This document shows positions 38,759 to 47,846 of a stretch of 64,000 bases of DNA, piece by piece. This stretch comes from Nocardioides humilatus. Lineage in GTDB: Bacteria; Actinomycetota; Actinomycetes; Propionibacteriales; Nocardioidaceae. The notes under the pieces were generated by a model. That model searched no databases. It was given only the letters and a program-made list of their open reading frames with translations, and was not told where the DNA came from. The stretch is from the NCBI RefSeq assembly GCF_008373755.1, contig NZ_VUJV01000003.1:434001-498000 (forward strand), written 5' to 3'. The number at the start of each line of letters is the position of its first letter. The stretch's first letter is position 1. A program made the translations under genes and the position numbers.

Positions 38759-39787
38759 TTACGACCCGGCGTAGGCGTCGATCTCGCCGAGCACCCGGGT
38801 CTTCACGTCGTCGGGCGCCCAGGAAGCCCGTACGGCGGCCCGCGCCAGATCGGCCACGCCCGACTCGTCGAGACCGAGCAGATCGGCGGCGATGGCGTAC
38901 TCGTTGTTCAGGGTCGTCCCGAACATCGGCGGGTCGTCGGAGTTGATCGTGACGATCACCCCGGCCTCGACGAACTTAGGCAGCGGGTGCTCCGCGAGGG
39001 AGGCGACGGCGCGGGTGGCGACGTTGGAGGAGGGGCAAACCTCGAGTGGGATGCCCTCAGCTGCAAGGTGGGCGAGCAGGGCCGGGTCCTCCGCAGCGGA
39101 GGTGCCGTGGCCGATGCGCTCGGCGCCGAGGTCGCGCAACGAAGTCCAGATCGTCTCGGGACCGGTCGTCTCCCCCGCGTGCGGCACGGAGTGCAGGCCT
39201 GCGGCGCGGGCGCGGTCGAAGACGTCCTTGAACTGCGACCGGTCCACACCGACCTCGGGGCCGCCGAGGCCGAAGGCGATCAGGCCTTCGGGCGCGTGGT
39301 CGAGCGCGAAGCGCACCGTCTCCTCCGCGGCCGGCAGTCCGGACTCGCCGGGGATGTCGTAGATCCAACGCAGCACCAGCCCGAAGTCGCGCTCGACGGC
39401 GAGCCGGGCGTCCTCGATGGCCTCGGTGTAGGCCTCGATCGCCATCCCGCGGTCGGGGTCGTGCGGAAGGACCGAGGTGTAGGGCGTGCAGGTCAGCTCG
39501 GCGTACCTCAACGACTGCGCCTCGGCCATTTCGCGCCCGATCTCGTAGGTCAGGTAGCGGATGTCCTCGGGCGTGCGGACCAGGTCGACCACCGCCAGGT
39601 AGACCTGGATGAAGTGCGCGAAGTCGCGGAACTCGAAGAACTTCCGCAACTCGCCGAGGTCGCTCGGCACGGCGCCGGGGTGACGCGCCGCCAGCTCGCT
39701 CACGATCCGCGGCGACGCGGACCCGACGTGGTGGACGTGGAGCTCGGCCTTCGGGAGGCCGGCGATGAATCCGTCGCGGATGCTCAT
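38759..39787 (-). CDS. Adenosine deaminase family protein
   Basis: This 342-residue amidohydrolase keeps the zinc site: H17 and H19 in KAELHVHHVG, SVPHAGET (near 196), RIGHGT (near 222) and NSDDPPMF (near 290). The SSNVAT loop is also present. These features fit adenosine/adenine deaminases or aminodeoxyfutalosine deaminases; the substrate cannot be decided. Its start overlaps the DsbA gene by 4 bp (ATGA), so it is third in a MauE-DsbA-deaminase operon, an odd functional mix. Confidence 0.82.
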   Translation of the reverse strand: MSIRDGFIAGLPKAELHVHHVGSASPRIVSELAARHPGAVPSDLGELRKFFEFRDFAHFIQVYLAVVDLVRTPEDIRYLTYEIGREMAEAQSLRYAELTCTPYTSVLPHDPDRGMAIEAYTEAIEDARLAVERDFGLVLRWIYDIPGESGLPAAEETVRFALDHAPEGLIAFGLGGPEVGVDRSQFKDVFDRARAAGLHSVPHAGETTGPETIWTSLRDLGAERIGHGTSAAEDPALLAHLAAEGIPLEVCPSSNVATRAVASLAEHPLPKFVEAGVIVTINSDDPPMFGTTLNNEYAIAADLLGLDESGVADLARAAVRASWAPDDVKTRVLGEIDAYAGS

Positions 39788-40527
39788 GACACCTTCTCCA
39801 GCAACTGGTCGGCCATGTCGTCGACCGACGAGAACCCGGTCATCTCCTCGCCGTCGAGGAGGACGGTCGGCGTCGAGTGCACGTTGGCGTCCTCGGCAGC
39901 CTTGGTCGCCCCGGTGACCCAGTCCTCCATCGACAGGTTCTCGATGCCGTCGCGGACGTCGGACTCCTTCGCGCCGGCCTCGACCGCGAGGTCGACCAGG
40001 TCGTCGTCGCTCGGGAACGGCCCGGTCTCGTCGGGCTGGTTCTCGTAGAGCAGATCGTGCATCTTCTTCGCGACCTCGGGACCCGAAGCGTCGAGCACGA
40101 CAGCGAAGGCGTTGGCTGCGCGGATCGGGTAGTCGCCGACGTTGCCGCTCAACAGGTCGAAGGGCCGGTAGTCGACGAAGACCTTGCCGTCGTCGGCGAG
40201 CGCAGCAAGCTCCTCGTGCGTCTTCTTCTCCAGCTCACCGCAGAACGGGCAGACGAAGTCCTCGTAGATGATCACCTCGTGCGGAGCATCCGCGTCGCCG
40301 ATGGTGACGCCGTAGTCGCTCTTGCCGGCGGCCGGCGCGGAGACGTCCTTCTTGCTCAGGATCGTGACGACGATCGCGCCCGCGATGATGACGACGAACA
40401 GCAGGGCGACGCCGCCGATCATCAGCATCCGGCGGCGCTTCTCAGCGCGCTCCTGCTCGCGCCGCAGCTCGGCGGCCTTGGCCGCGCGGGTCGCGACCTT
40501 CTCGGTGGGCGAGGACTTCGAGGACAT
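39784..40527 (-). CDS. Membrane-anchored DsbA family thiol-disulfide oxidoreductase
   Basis: This 247-residue protein has a charged N-terminus, one membrane segment (about 36-57) and an extracytoplasmic thioredoxin-fold domain. The active site is FVCPFC (C93, C96), followed by the DsbA helical insertion and a cis-Pro loop STPTVLLDG. It should oxidise or shuffle disulfides in exported proteins. The MauE-like gene directly upstream abuts its start and probably supplies its redox partner. Several disulfide-bearing secreted proteins are encoded in this window. Confidence 0.88.
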   Translation of the reverse strand: MSSKSSPTEKVATRAAKAAELRREQERAEKRRRMLMIGGVALLFVVIIAGAIVVTILSKKDVSAPAAGKSDYGVTIGDADAPHEVIIYEDFVCPFCGELEKKTHEELAALADDGKVFVDYRPFDLLSGNVGDYPIRAANAFAVVLDASGPEVAKKMHDLLYENQPDETGPFPSDDDLVDLAVEAGAKESDVRDGIENLSMEDWVTGATKAAEDANVHSTPTVLLDGEEMTGFSSVDDMADQLLEKVS

Positions 40528-41016
40528 TCAGCTTCCTTGGGTGATCGGCTTCAGGGGTCGGAAGAGCAGGTTGTCGATCGCGAGGCGGGTGCGACGACAC
40601 AGGACGAGGTAGCCGGAGGCGGCGAGAAGGGCGACGTCGCGCGCGATCTCCCAGGGGTACGACGACGAGGCGCCCGGCTTCGCACCGCCTCCGCCGAAGC
40701 AGCCGCAGCTGATCTCGATACCGCGCGCCCACACCGAGGCGATCCCGATGATGAACGCGACGAAGAGAAGGGCCGAGATCACGGCTGCGCCGCGGGTGAA
40801 GGCGCCGACGACCAGCGCCAGTCCGACGACCAGCTCGACCGCCGGGAGGCTGTAACCGACCGGCTCGACGAGCGAACCCGGCAGCAGCTCGTAGGCGCGC
40901 ACGGCGGCGATGCTCGATGCCGGATCGGTGACCTTCAGCGCGCCGGCGACGATCCACACGCCTCCGGTGACCAGGCGCGCGAGGAGACCCACCCACGCGT
41001 GTGCCCTGCCCTCCAT
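40528..41016 (-). CDS. MauE/DoxX family redox membrane protein
   Basis: The ATG at 41016 gives 162 residues; the frame open to 41727 is antisense to orn. Four membrane segments are predicted (about 8-28, 50-70, 74-96 and 125-142). A conserved ISCGCFGGGG (C104 and C106) lies in an extracytoplasmic loop, as in MauE/VKOR-like proteins. Its TGA directly precedes the ATG of the DsbA gene. It probably maintains DsbA in its active redox state. Confidence 0.78.
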   Translation of the reverse strand: MEGRAHAWVGLLARLVTGGVWIVAGALKVTDPASSIAAVRAYELLPGSLVEPVGYSLPAVELVVGLALVVGAFTRGAAVISALLFVAFIIGIASVWARGIEISCGCFGGGGAKPGASSSYPWEIARDVALLAASGYLVLCRRTRLAIDNLLFRPLKPITQGS

Positions 41017-41097
41017 GCTGGCTGAGACTAGGCCACGCCCCTGAACCGACCCTGAGGAGAGATCAGAGCAGTCGGCGCGACGGCGTAGGGTGCCCCC

Positions 41098-41718
41098 GTG
41101 AACGAGCGACTGGTCTGGATCGACTGTGAGATGACCGGGCTCGACCTCGGTGCCGACGCGCTGATCGAGGTCGCCGCCCTGGTCACCGACTTCGACCTCA
41201 ACGTGCTCGGTGACGGCGTCGACATCATCATCAAGCCGCCGGCCGAGGCCCTCGACCAGATGATCGACTTCGTCCGCAACATGCACGAGACCTCGGGCCT
41301 CCTCGAGGAGCTCGCCGGCGGCGTGACGCTCGCCGAGGCTGAGGAGCAGGTGATGGCCTACCTCGCCCAGCACTGCCCGCCCGACAGCCGTCCCCCGCTT
41401 GCGGGCAACTCGGTGGCGACCGACCGCGGCTTCCTCGCCCGCGACATGACGCAGCTCGACGCGTTCCTCCACTACCGGATCGTCGACGTCAGCTCGATCA
41501 AGGAGCTCTCCCGTCGGTGGTACCCCCGCGCCTACTTCGGCGCTCCCACCAAGCGGGGCAACCACCGCGCGCTCGCCGACATCCAGGAGAGCATCGAGGA
41601 GCTGCGCTACTACCGCGACACCGTCTTCGTGCCGCTTCCCGGCCCGGACACCGAGGCCGCGAAGGCCGCCGCTGAGCGGCACGGCGGGTCGATCACCGGG
41701 CTCGGACCGGCCAAGTAG
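41098..41718 (+). CDS. orn: Oligoribonuclease
   Basis: This 206-residue protein starts at a GTG. The DEDDh exonuclease motifs are complete: [11 protein letters not shown] (D9, E11), the middle Asp in [14 protein letters not shown], and [15 protein letters not shown] (His, Asp). It degrades 2-5-nt RNAs and pGpG to mononucleotides. It is divergent from the MauE operon and followed 73 bp later by tRNA-His. Confidence 0.96.
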   Translation: MNERLVWIDCEMTGLDLGADALIEVAALVTDFDLNVLGDGVDIIIKPPAEALDQMIDFVRNMHETSGLLEELAGGVTLAEAEEQVMAYLAQHCPPDSRPPLAGNSVATDRGFLARDMTQLDAFLHYRIVDVSSIKELSRRWYPRAYFGAPTKRGNHRALADIQESIEELRYYRDTVFVPLPGPDTEAAKAAAERHGGSITGLGPAK

Positions 41719-41791
41719 CCCGAACAACGGATACCAATTCTGTAGTCAGGGCCAGGGGCCACTACACTCGTCCTCGGTCGAAAGGCCCATG

Positions 41792-41864
41792 GTGGGTATA
41801 GCTCAGCTGGTAGAGCGCCGCCTTGTGGTGGCGGATGTCGCGGGTTCAAGTCCCGTTACTCACC
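41792..41864 (+). tRNA. tRNA-His (anticodon GTG)
   Basis: The cloverleaf has acceptor stem GTGGGTA/TACTCAC, anticodon stem-loop CCGCC-TTGTGGT-GGCGG and T loop GGTTCAAGTCC. A G at 41791 would give the extra G-1 of histidine tRNAs. CCA is not encoded. A TACACT hexamer at 41763-41768 is a possible promoter -10. Confidence 0.93.
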
Positions 41865-41883
41865 CCAAGCGCCCGTGAGGGCA

Positions 41884-41923
41884 AAGGAGCCTCTGACCTG
41901 GGAAACCAGGTCAGAGGCTCCTT
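41884..41923. terminator. 18-bp perfect hairpin with a GAAA tetraloop after tRNA-His
   Basis: AAGGAGCCTCTGACCTGG (41884-41901) pairs without mismatch with its complement at 41906-41923 over GAAA. GCATTTC follows, so the T-tract is weak. It probably terminates the tRNA-His transcript. It also marks the boundary between conserved orn/tRNA DNA and the accessory catabolic region. A stem this long and exact is unusual for a plain terminator. Confidence 0.65.
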
Positions 41924-41952
41924 GCATTTCAAGGGAGTGGCAGGCGCTCACT

Positions 41953-42043
41953 TCACTTCGCCCACCGCTCCTCCCACTGCTTCAGCGAGGGCGAGAATCG
42001 GTAGGAGGTCACGACCCTTGGCAGTCAGGAAGTTCACTTCAAA
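41953..42043 (-). pseudogene. C-terminal remnant of an HxlR-type regulator, frameshifted
   Basis: On the minus strand one frame reads FEVNFLTAKGRDLLPIL, matching the wing end and last helix start of HxlR-family regulators (LTxKGRDLLPVL). The next frame, from about 41994, reads SPSLKQWEERWAK and then stop. That is the typical HxlR C-terminal helix (L-x-Q-W-x-x-R-W). One frameshift therefore separates two halves of a single tail. Nothing of the N-terminal domain remains. The fragment overlaps the 3' end of the acyl-CoA ligase by about 10 bp, so the ligase DNA was probably joined to it by recombination. Confidence 0.5.
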
Positions 42044-43494
42044 GCAGAGGTGACCTCGTCGCGTAGTGCCCTCTTGTCGAGCTTCCCGACAGCGTTCTTC
42101 GGCAACCTCGTTCGCACGTGGATGACGGTAGGACGCTTGTAGCCCGTCAGTTGCTCCCGACAGCGCGCCTTGAGTGCGCGAACGTCGATGACCATGCTCG
42201 GCCTCGCTTCGACGAAGGCAACGACGACCTCGCCCCACTTCTCGTCCGGAAAGCCGATCACCGCCGCCTCCAGAACGGCCGGGTCAGCGGAGAGGACGTC
42301 TTCGATCTCCTTGGGGTAGATGTTCTCGCCACCACGGATGATCATCTCCTTGGAGCGCCCGACGAGCACCAGGTAGCCGTCGTCGTCGAGGTAGCCGATG
42401 TCACCAGTCCGCAACCAGCCGTTGTTGATGACCGCGGCAGTCTCCTGCGGTCGGCCGAGGTAGCCGCGCATGACGTTGGCGCCACGCACCTCCACCTCGC
42501 CTGCCTCTCCGGGTCCGATCGGGAGGCCGTCGCTGCCGACGATCCGCAGCTCCTGGCCGGGGAACGGCAGCCCCACCGTGCCTGGCTTCCGAATCCCTTC
42601 CACGGGGTTCATCGTCGACCCACAGGTCGCTTCGGAGAGGCCATAACCCTCGACCAACGGGAACCCGTAGCGCTCCTCGAAACGGGTCAGCAGCTCGGCC
42701 GACGCTGGCGCGGCACCGCACACCGCAAACCTGACGGAGGTGGTGTCGGGCCGTACGTCGTCGGGTAGTGCGGCGAGCATGCTGTAGATGGTGGGCACGG
42801 CCGAGAAGAAGGTCGGTCGGTGCGTCTCGATGGTGTCGAAGAAGGTGTCCGGGTTGAACCGGTCCGCGATGACGACACTGGCACCCACGCGTAGCGGGGT
42901 GAGGACACTGACGACGATGCCGTTGACGTGGAACAGCGGCAGGATCAGCAGGCACCGATCGTCCGCCCCGACCCTGAGGGCATCGCGTCCCATGGCGGTC
43001 ATCGCGTCGAGGTTGGCGTGGTCGAGCATGACGCCCTTGGGCACTCCGGTGGTGCCGGAGGTGTAGATCAGCAGGGCGAGAGCGGAGGGGTCCTCGACCG
43101 GCGGGATCGAGCGTGCCGGGCTGGCGGCGAGGTGCGCGATCGAGAGCGTCGCGACATCACCGACGCCGACGGTGCCCTCCTCGATCACGAGGAGCCGGGC
43201 AGCGGAGTCGTCGAGCTGGCGGGCGACCTCGACGTCGGTGAGGGCCGGGTTGACCGGCGTGATGGTGGCGCCGCGACGCCAAGCCGCGAAGAGGAGTACG
43301 ACGAACTCGACGCGGTTGGTCAATCGCAGTGCGACGACGTCGCCGGGCCCGATACCGAGGTCGGCGAGCTGCGCCGTTACCGCTTCTACGCGGGCCAGCA
43401 GCTCTGTATTCGTCAGAGAAATCGCGCTGTCGGCGACAGCAGGGCCGTCCGGGTCCTCCGTGGCGCGCCGATCGACGAGAGTGGAGAACATCAT
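42034..43494 (-). CDS. Acyl-CoA synthetase / AMP-dependent CoA ligase
   Basis: This 486-residue ANL enzyme has the P-loop-like AMP motif LLIYTSGTTGVPKG (about 141-154), the GYGLSEATC core, the hinge region TGDIGYLDDDGYLVLVGRSK and the catalytic Lys in LPKNAVGKLDKRAL. It is shorter than long-chain forms, so it is likely specific for a medium, cyclic or aromatic acid. It is last in a seven-gene operon and would activate the acid made by upstream enzymes. Its 3' end abuts the HxlR remnant. Confidence 0.9.
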   Translation of the reverse strand: MMFSTLVDRRATEDPDGPAVADSAISLTNTELLARVEAVTAQLADLGIGPGDVVALRLTNRVEFVVLLFAAWRRGATITPVNPALTDVEVARQLDDSAARLLVIEEGTVGVGDVATLSIAHLAASPARSIPPVEDPSALALLIYTSGTTGVPKGVMLDHANLDAMTAMGRDALRVGADDRCLLILPLFHVNGIVVSVLTPLRVGASVVIADRFNPDTFFDTIETHRPTFFSAVPTIYSMLAALPDDVRPDTTSVRFAVCGAAPASAELLTRFEERYGFPLVEGYGLSEATCGSTMNPVEGIRKPGTVGLPFPGQELRIVGSDGLPIGPGEAGEVEVRGANVMRGYLGRPQETAAVINNGWLRTGDIGYLDDDGYLVLVGRSKEMIIRGGENIYPKEIEDVLSADPAVLEAAVIGFPDEKWGEVVVAFVEARPSMVIDVRALKARCREQLTGYKRPTVIHVRTRLPKNAVGKLDKRALRDEVTSALK

Positions 43495-43497
43495 GTG

Positions 43498-44397
43498 TCA
43501 GGCCTCCAGGTGACGGGAGAGGAACTCGATCTGGTCGACAACGACGGCCTCGAACGGCGACCCGAGGTAGATGTCGAAGTGGCCGGCGTCGTACCGCTTG
43601 ATCTCGCCGCGTGGCGCAGTCCGCGCGTAGGCCAGCGTCTCCTCCGGTGGGGTGACGGAGTCGTGGTCACAGATGCAGAAGAGGATCGGCATCCGCACGT
43701 GCTTGGCCGCCTTGCCGGGCCGGTGTCGGGTGATCGTGGGCGCCACCCGCGCCGCGACCTCGTTGACGAAGGTGCCGTCCTCCGGGACGAGAGCGAGGTA
43801 GCCGGGAAGGGCATCGGGGGCCGTCATCAGCGCCTTCGACCCGGGCTGCCCGGCGAGCGTGATCAGGACGGGATCCCTGCGGGTGGCCATGGCGAGGACG
43901 TCGCTCCCGACCCTCGGCAGCAGCCGCATCGTGCCGACCGGGCCCAGGGCTCGCGCCGAAGCGAGGCCGTCGGTGAAGGGGCATTGCGAGACAGCTGCGC
44001 GCAGCTCGGGATGCCGTGAAGCGACGACGATGGCGTGGCCGCCGCCGAAGGAGCTGCCCCAGACGGCGACGCGCGCGCCGTCGACGTCGGTCCTGGTCTT
44101 CGCATGGGCGATCGCCGCGTCCCAGTCAGCCAGCTGGCGCTTGATCGAGAGGAGTTGGCGGGGCTGACCTGTGGAGTCACCGAAGTGGCGGTAGGTGAAG
44201 GCCAGTGCGGCGATCCCGGCCTGGGCGAACCGCTCGGCGAAGGCGTCGAGGCCCATCTCGCGGGTTGCGCCCAGACCGTGTCCGAGGATCACGACCGGTG
44301 GGTTCGCGACGCCGTCGGGGAGGAACAGCCAGGCGGCGCACGTGTCGCCGCCCGAGTCGAAGCTGACGTCGTGGCGGGTGACGGTGTGGCCGCTCAT
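43498..44397 (-). CDS. Alpha/beta hydrolase (dienelactone-hydrolase-like)
   Basis: This 299-residue hydrolase has an oxyanion motif LGHGLGATREMGLD and nucleophile S116 in WGSSFGGGHA. The acid is Asp in ICDHDSVTPP (near 262) and the His lies in YDAGHFDIY (near 280). The Gly-rich nucleophile elbow and short cap resemble dienelactone hydrolases and S9-type esterases. Its start overlaps the hydratase stop by 4 bp (ATGA). In this operon it may open a lactone or cleave an ester. It is unlike the other two hydrolases here, which are close to each other. Confidence 0.85.
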   Translation of the reverse strand: MSGHTVTRHDVSFDSGGDTCAAWLFLPDGVANPPVVILGHGLGATREMGLDAFAERFAQAGIAALAFTYRHFGDSTGQPRQLLSIKRQLADWDAAIAHAKTRTDVDGARVAVWGSSFGGGHAIVVASRHPELRAAVSQCPFTDGLASARALGPVGTMRLLPRVGSDVLAMATRRDPVLITLAGQPGSKALMTAPDALPGYLALVPEDGTFVNEVAARVAPTITRHRPGKAAKHVRMPILFCICDHDSVTPPEETLAYARTAPRGEIKRYDAGHFDIYLGSPFEAVVVDQIEFLSRHLEA

Positions 44398-45371
44398 CGT
44401 CGGTCCTCCTTGCGCGAGGCCCCGGCACCCCGGGTCGTGCCGGCCCGGAGCACCTCGTCGAAGACACCGGGCTGGTACAACGGCAGCTCGCCGGCCGCGT
44501 CGGTGTTGGCCATGTAGTCGAGCATCAGCTCCTGGCCGAGGTCGGAGAGCGCAGTGGCGAGGAACTCGGACCGCTCGATGTGCAGCCCTTCCTCCAGGCC
44601 CGCCGAGCCACCGAAGTAGACGGACCGCTTGATCGCGGCCCGGGAGGCCTTCGGTCGGGCGCCGAGGTGCTCAGCAAGCTCGATCGCCCGGTCGAGCACC
44701 TGGTCCGGCGCCACCACGTCATCGACGGCCCCGATCTCCAGCGCCTTCGCCGGCGTGAACGGCTCACCGGAGAGGATCGCGATCAGCGCCTGGTGGTTGC
44801 CCGCCAACCTGGGGAGCCGCTGGCTTCCGCCGCCACCCGGCATGATCCCGAGCAGCACCTCCGGCTGGCCGAGGACGTGGTCACCGTCAGCCATGACGCG
44901 CAGATCGTTGGCCCAGCAGAACTCGGCGCCGAGACCGAGCGCGGACCCATTGAGGGCCGCGATGAAGATGACTCCGCTGCGGTTCATCTTGAGGAAGGTC
45001 TGGTGCACCCGCTCCAGCTGGACCGCGGGCCACAGCGGCGTCTTGCCGAGCGCCGCCTTGAGCCCACCGGCCCGGTTCACACCCCGCGCCGTGTGGGCGA
45101 GCGCGGAAGCGCCGCGCACGCCGACCGACGGGACCGTCGCCCCGCCCTCCTGCAGCCACCGCACCTCCGCGTGGGAGACGAAGCGGTCCGGATGTGTGCC
45201 CGTGAAGACCACGGCCTGGACGGCGGGATCCCTGTCTGCCCGGTCGACCAGCACGTCGAGCTGCTCGGCGATGTCGTTGCCGAACAGTCCCAGCGGGCCG
45301 CCGTCGATGCGGGCGATCAGGACCGCGCCGCGGTCCTCGATCGCGAGGTTGCCTCGTACTTCTTCTGTCAT
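44394..45371 (-). CDS. Enoyl-CoA hydratase/isomerase family protein
   Basis: This 325-residue crotonase-fold protein keeps the oxyanion region FIAALNGSALGLGAEFCWA (about 135-153). A downstream block MPGGGGSQRLPRLAGNHQAL carries the usual Gly-rich turn. The N-terminal oxyanion loop FVSHAEVRWLQEG is present. One catalytic Glu (normally at the GGG motif) is not obvious, so hydratase versus isomerase cannot be fixed. It is longer than a typical ECH at both ends. It overlaps its downstream neighbour by 4 bp. Confidence 0.85.
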   Translation of the reverse strand: MTEEVRGNLAIEDRGAVLIARIDGGPLGLFGNDIAEQLDVLVDRADRDPAVQAVVFTGTHPDRFVSHAEVRWLQEGGATVPSVGVRGASALAHTARGVNRAGGLKAALGKTPLWPAVQLERVHQTFLKMNRSGVIFIAALNGSALGLGAEFCWANDLRVMADGDHVLGQPEVLLGIMPGGGGSQRLPRLAGNHQALIAILSGEPFTPAKALEIGAVDDVVAPDQVLDRAIELAEHLGARPKASRAAIKRSVYFGGSAGLEEGLHIERSEFLATALSDLGQELMLDYMANTDAAGELPLYQPGVFDEVLRAGTTRGAGASRKEDRR

Positions 45372-45380
45372 GTCCAGTCC

Positions 45381-46124
45381 CTAGATTCCGGCTCGGTTGG
45401 CTGCCGGGAGCTGGGGGTACGGCGCCCGGTCGGTCCCGAGCGTTCCGGTGCAGGCCAGCGGTCGCGCCTGCAGGAAGACCCCGACCCGGTGGGTCTTCTC
45501 CTTCAGTGCATGGGTCATCGCGCTGGCGTGTCCGCCCTTCTTGTAGGCGAAGTCCTGCGCGAGGCCGTGGGTCTTCCACAGGCTGATCGAGGTGTGCTCG
45601 TAGGGCAGCTGGGCGGAGATGTCGATGCTCCCGCGGTGGCCGGGGTGGTGAGCGGCTCGACTGGCCGCGTGCATGTTGTTGCGCACGAACTCCACGAGTC
45701 GGCCGCGGTGGAGGATGCCGTGCACGATCGCGACCATCGGCTCGCCCTCCTCGAGCGGTTTCGCACCGTCGGCGTTGGGCTGCCAGCCGTGCCAGTGGTC
45801 ACTCTCGGACTCCGAGTCGATCCTGACCCGCACGATCTCGCTGTCCATGCTGAACCTGCCCGCACCGTCGATCGCCCGTCGCAGCGGGCCGGCGAAGGCG
45901 GCCTCGGCCGCCTCGGCCGATTCCCACGCGGCAACGAGCGCGCATCCCCCGGGCACCACGTTCGGCACCAGCGAGTGCGTTCCGTTGTTGGCGTGGTTGA
46001 CGGTGGCACCCCGCAGCCCGTCGACGCCTCCGTCGATCGTGCGTGCGAGGTCGCGGCGCCACCTGATCCGACCGCCGGGCGGTCGACCGAAGGCGTCGAT
46101 GGTGAGGAAGTCAGGTCCCGGCAT
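45381..46124 (-). CDS. CrtA-like (spheroidene monooxygenase family) protein
   Basis: This 247-residue protein resembles the spheroidene-monooxygenase-like family. Its N-terminal part has a beta-strand WRRDLARTIDG and a CALVAAWESAEAAEAAF strand-helix. The key stretch is HTSISLWKTHGLAQDFAYKKGGHASAMTHALKE (about 180-212), where CrtA-like proteins have an L/SVW...FAY...HA...A pattern. Those enzymes are heme-dependent oxygenases acting on carotenoids, but here no carotenoid genes are present. A role in oxygenating or sensing the pathway substrate is inferred. TGATG overlaps the upstream stop. Confidence 0.6.
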   Translation of the reverse strand: MPGPDFLTIDAFGRPPGGRIRWRRDLARTIDGGVDGLRGATVNHANNGTHSLVPNVVPGGCALVAAWESAEAAEAAFAGPLRRAIDGAGRFSMDSEIVRVRIDSESESDHWHGWQPNADGAKPLEEGEPMVAIVHGILHRGRLVEFVRNNMHAASRAAHHPGHRGSIDISAQLPYEHTSISLWKTHGLAQDFAYKKGGHASAMTHALKEKTHRVGVFLQARPLACTGTLGTDRAPYPQLPAANRAGI

Positions 46125-46960
46125 CAGTGGTCACCCAGGAAGTCGAGGACCTCCGGCACGAACTCGTGGTGGTGCTGGAAGACACCCCCGTGACCGGAGT
46201 CGGGGTAGATCCGAAGGCGGGAGTCCGGGAGTCGGGCGGCCATGCCCTTGGAGTGCTCGCTGGCAACCATGAGGTCGTTGTCGCCGTTGGCGACGAAGAC
46301 CGGGATCTTGATCTGCGACAAGTCGTCGGCAGCGTGCAGCCCGCCGCTGGTGATCGCGCGCACCTGCGCGATGCCCGCCTGCCGGGAGATCGGCTTGTCC
46401 AGGTCCGACGTGCGCTCGGCGAGGCGCGCGAAGTAGGCGTTGGCGGCCTTCTTGCCTTCCGTCGTGCGAGGGAAGAACAGGAAGTGGCGCGGGTCCTTCC
46501 GCGCCAGGAACGCCTTCGTGTAGGCGCCGCCGACGATGAAGGGCATCTTCCAGATGCCCCCGCCGCCGCGCGGACCGGTGCCGGCGAGCACCATCCGGCG
46601 TACCAGGTCGGGGGCCTGGAGGGCGACCATCTGGGCCACAGCGCCGCCGAGGGAGAAGCCGATCAGGTCGACCTCGTCGTAGCCCAGCGCACGGATGAAC
46701 GCGATGGCGTCTGCGCCCATCCGCTCGATGTCGGTGGGCACACGTCCTCCGGTCCCACCCACTCCCCGGTTGTCGAACGCGATCACGTGGTGGTGCGCGG
46801 CGACGCCGTCCAGGACCCGCGGGTCCCAGTCGTCGAGGACTGCGGTCAGGTGGTGCAGGAACACCACCGGTACGCCGCCCGACTTGCCGAGCTCGCGGTA
46901 GGCGAAGGACGTCCCGTCGACATCGATCCGCTGGGTGGGCGTGGTCTTCCAGGTGGTCAT
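46124..46960 (-). CDS. Alpha/beta hydrolase (operon copy A)
   Basis: The ATG at 46960 overlaps the SDR stop (ATGA), giving 278 residues; the frame extends antisense beyond it. The catalytic set is S103 (IGFSLGGAV), Asp in NGDNDLM (near 228) and His in PDSGHGGVFQHH (near 256). The oxyanion loop is FLHHLTAVLDDWDP. It closely matches the hydrolase at 50748-51629 over its full length (VDGTxFAYREL, DNRGVGGT, FVPEVLxFLG). The two are duplicates on opposite arms of the divergent cluster. Confidence 0.88.
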   Translation of the reverse strand: MTTWKTTPTQRIDVDGTSFAYRELGKSGGVPVVFLHHLTAVLDDWDPRVLDGVAAHHHVIAFDNRGVGGTGGRVPTDIERMGADAIAFIRALGYDEVDLIGFSLGGAVAQMVALQAPDLVRRMVLAGTGPRGGGGIWKMPFIVGGAYTKAFLARKDPRHFLFFPRTTEGKKAANAYFARLAERTSDLDKPISRQAGIAQVRAITSGGLHAADDLSQIKIPVFVANGDNDLMVASEHSKGMAARLPDSRLRIYPDSGHGGVFQHHHEFVPEVLDFLGDH

Positions 46961-47846
46961 GACTTCTTCCTTCGTGAGGGCGCCGCGGTGGTCACCGGCG
47001 GACGTGGGGCGGGGCGTGCGTCGAGGCGGGCGAGGACGTCGAGGATGCGACGGTCCTGGGCGAATCGGTGGTCGAGGGTGGGCCCGAGGACGCCCCGCAA
47101 GGCGGAGACCGGGCCCCAGAGGTTCGGTCGGATGACCCGTGCCGCGCGCGACTCCAGTCCGTCGGCGATGCCGGCTGCGGCCTGCTCCGGGGTGATCCGC
47201 TTGAGCATGGCCTTGGGAAGCGTGCCGAGCAGCTCCATGACGACGGGGTCCTCGTCGACGCCACGGGCGATCATGTCGGTCTGGACGAGTGAGAAGTACG
47301 CCGTGAGCACCGAGACGCCGTCGTCGGCGAGCTCGACACGCAATCCCCGGCCGAGCTGTTCCACGGCGGCCTTGCTCATGGCGTAGGGGATCGTCCCCAT
47401 GCCGTTGAGGAACGCGAAGACGGAACTGATGAGCACGACCTGGCCTTGACGTGCGATCACCTCCGGCAGCGCCGCCGCCACCGTGTTCGCGACACCGGTC
47501 ACGTTGACCGCCAACGTGGCTTCGATGTCGGCCGTCGGCGTGTTGCGGAGGGTCGCTGCCTTCGCCAGCAACCCGGCGTTGGCGATCACGACGTCGAGCC
47601 GGCCGAAGTGCTCGACGGTCTGGGCGACTGCCGCCTCGAGCGACGCGCGGTCGCGGACGTCGGCGATGCACCCGATCGCATCGGTCGGGTGGAGCTCATG
47701 GGCCCGGTCGGGCGCGGTCGGGTCGATGTCGACCACCGCGACGCGTGCGCCACGGTCGAGCAGCGTGCGGGCGGTGGCCGCGCCGATCCCGCCGTTGCCA
47801 CCGGTGATCAGCACCACCTTGCCGGCCAGGTCGTAGGACGAGCGGC

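Noticed and set aside
41792-42043. tRNA-His as an integrative-element attachment site
   Set aside because: No integrase gene and no second copy of the tRNA 3' end was found in the window, so only a recombination junction is proposed.
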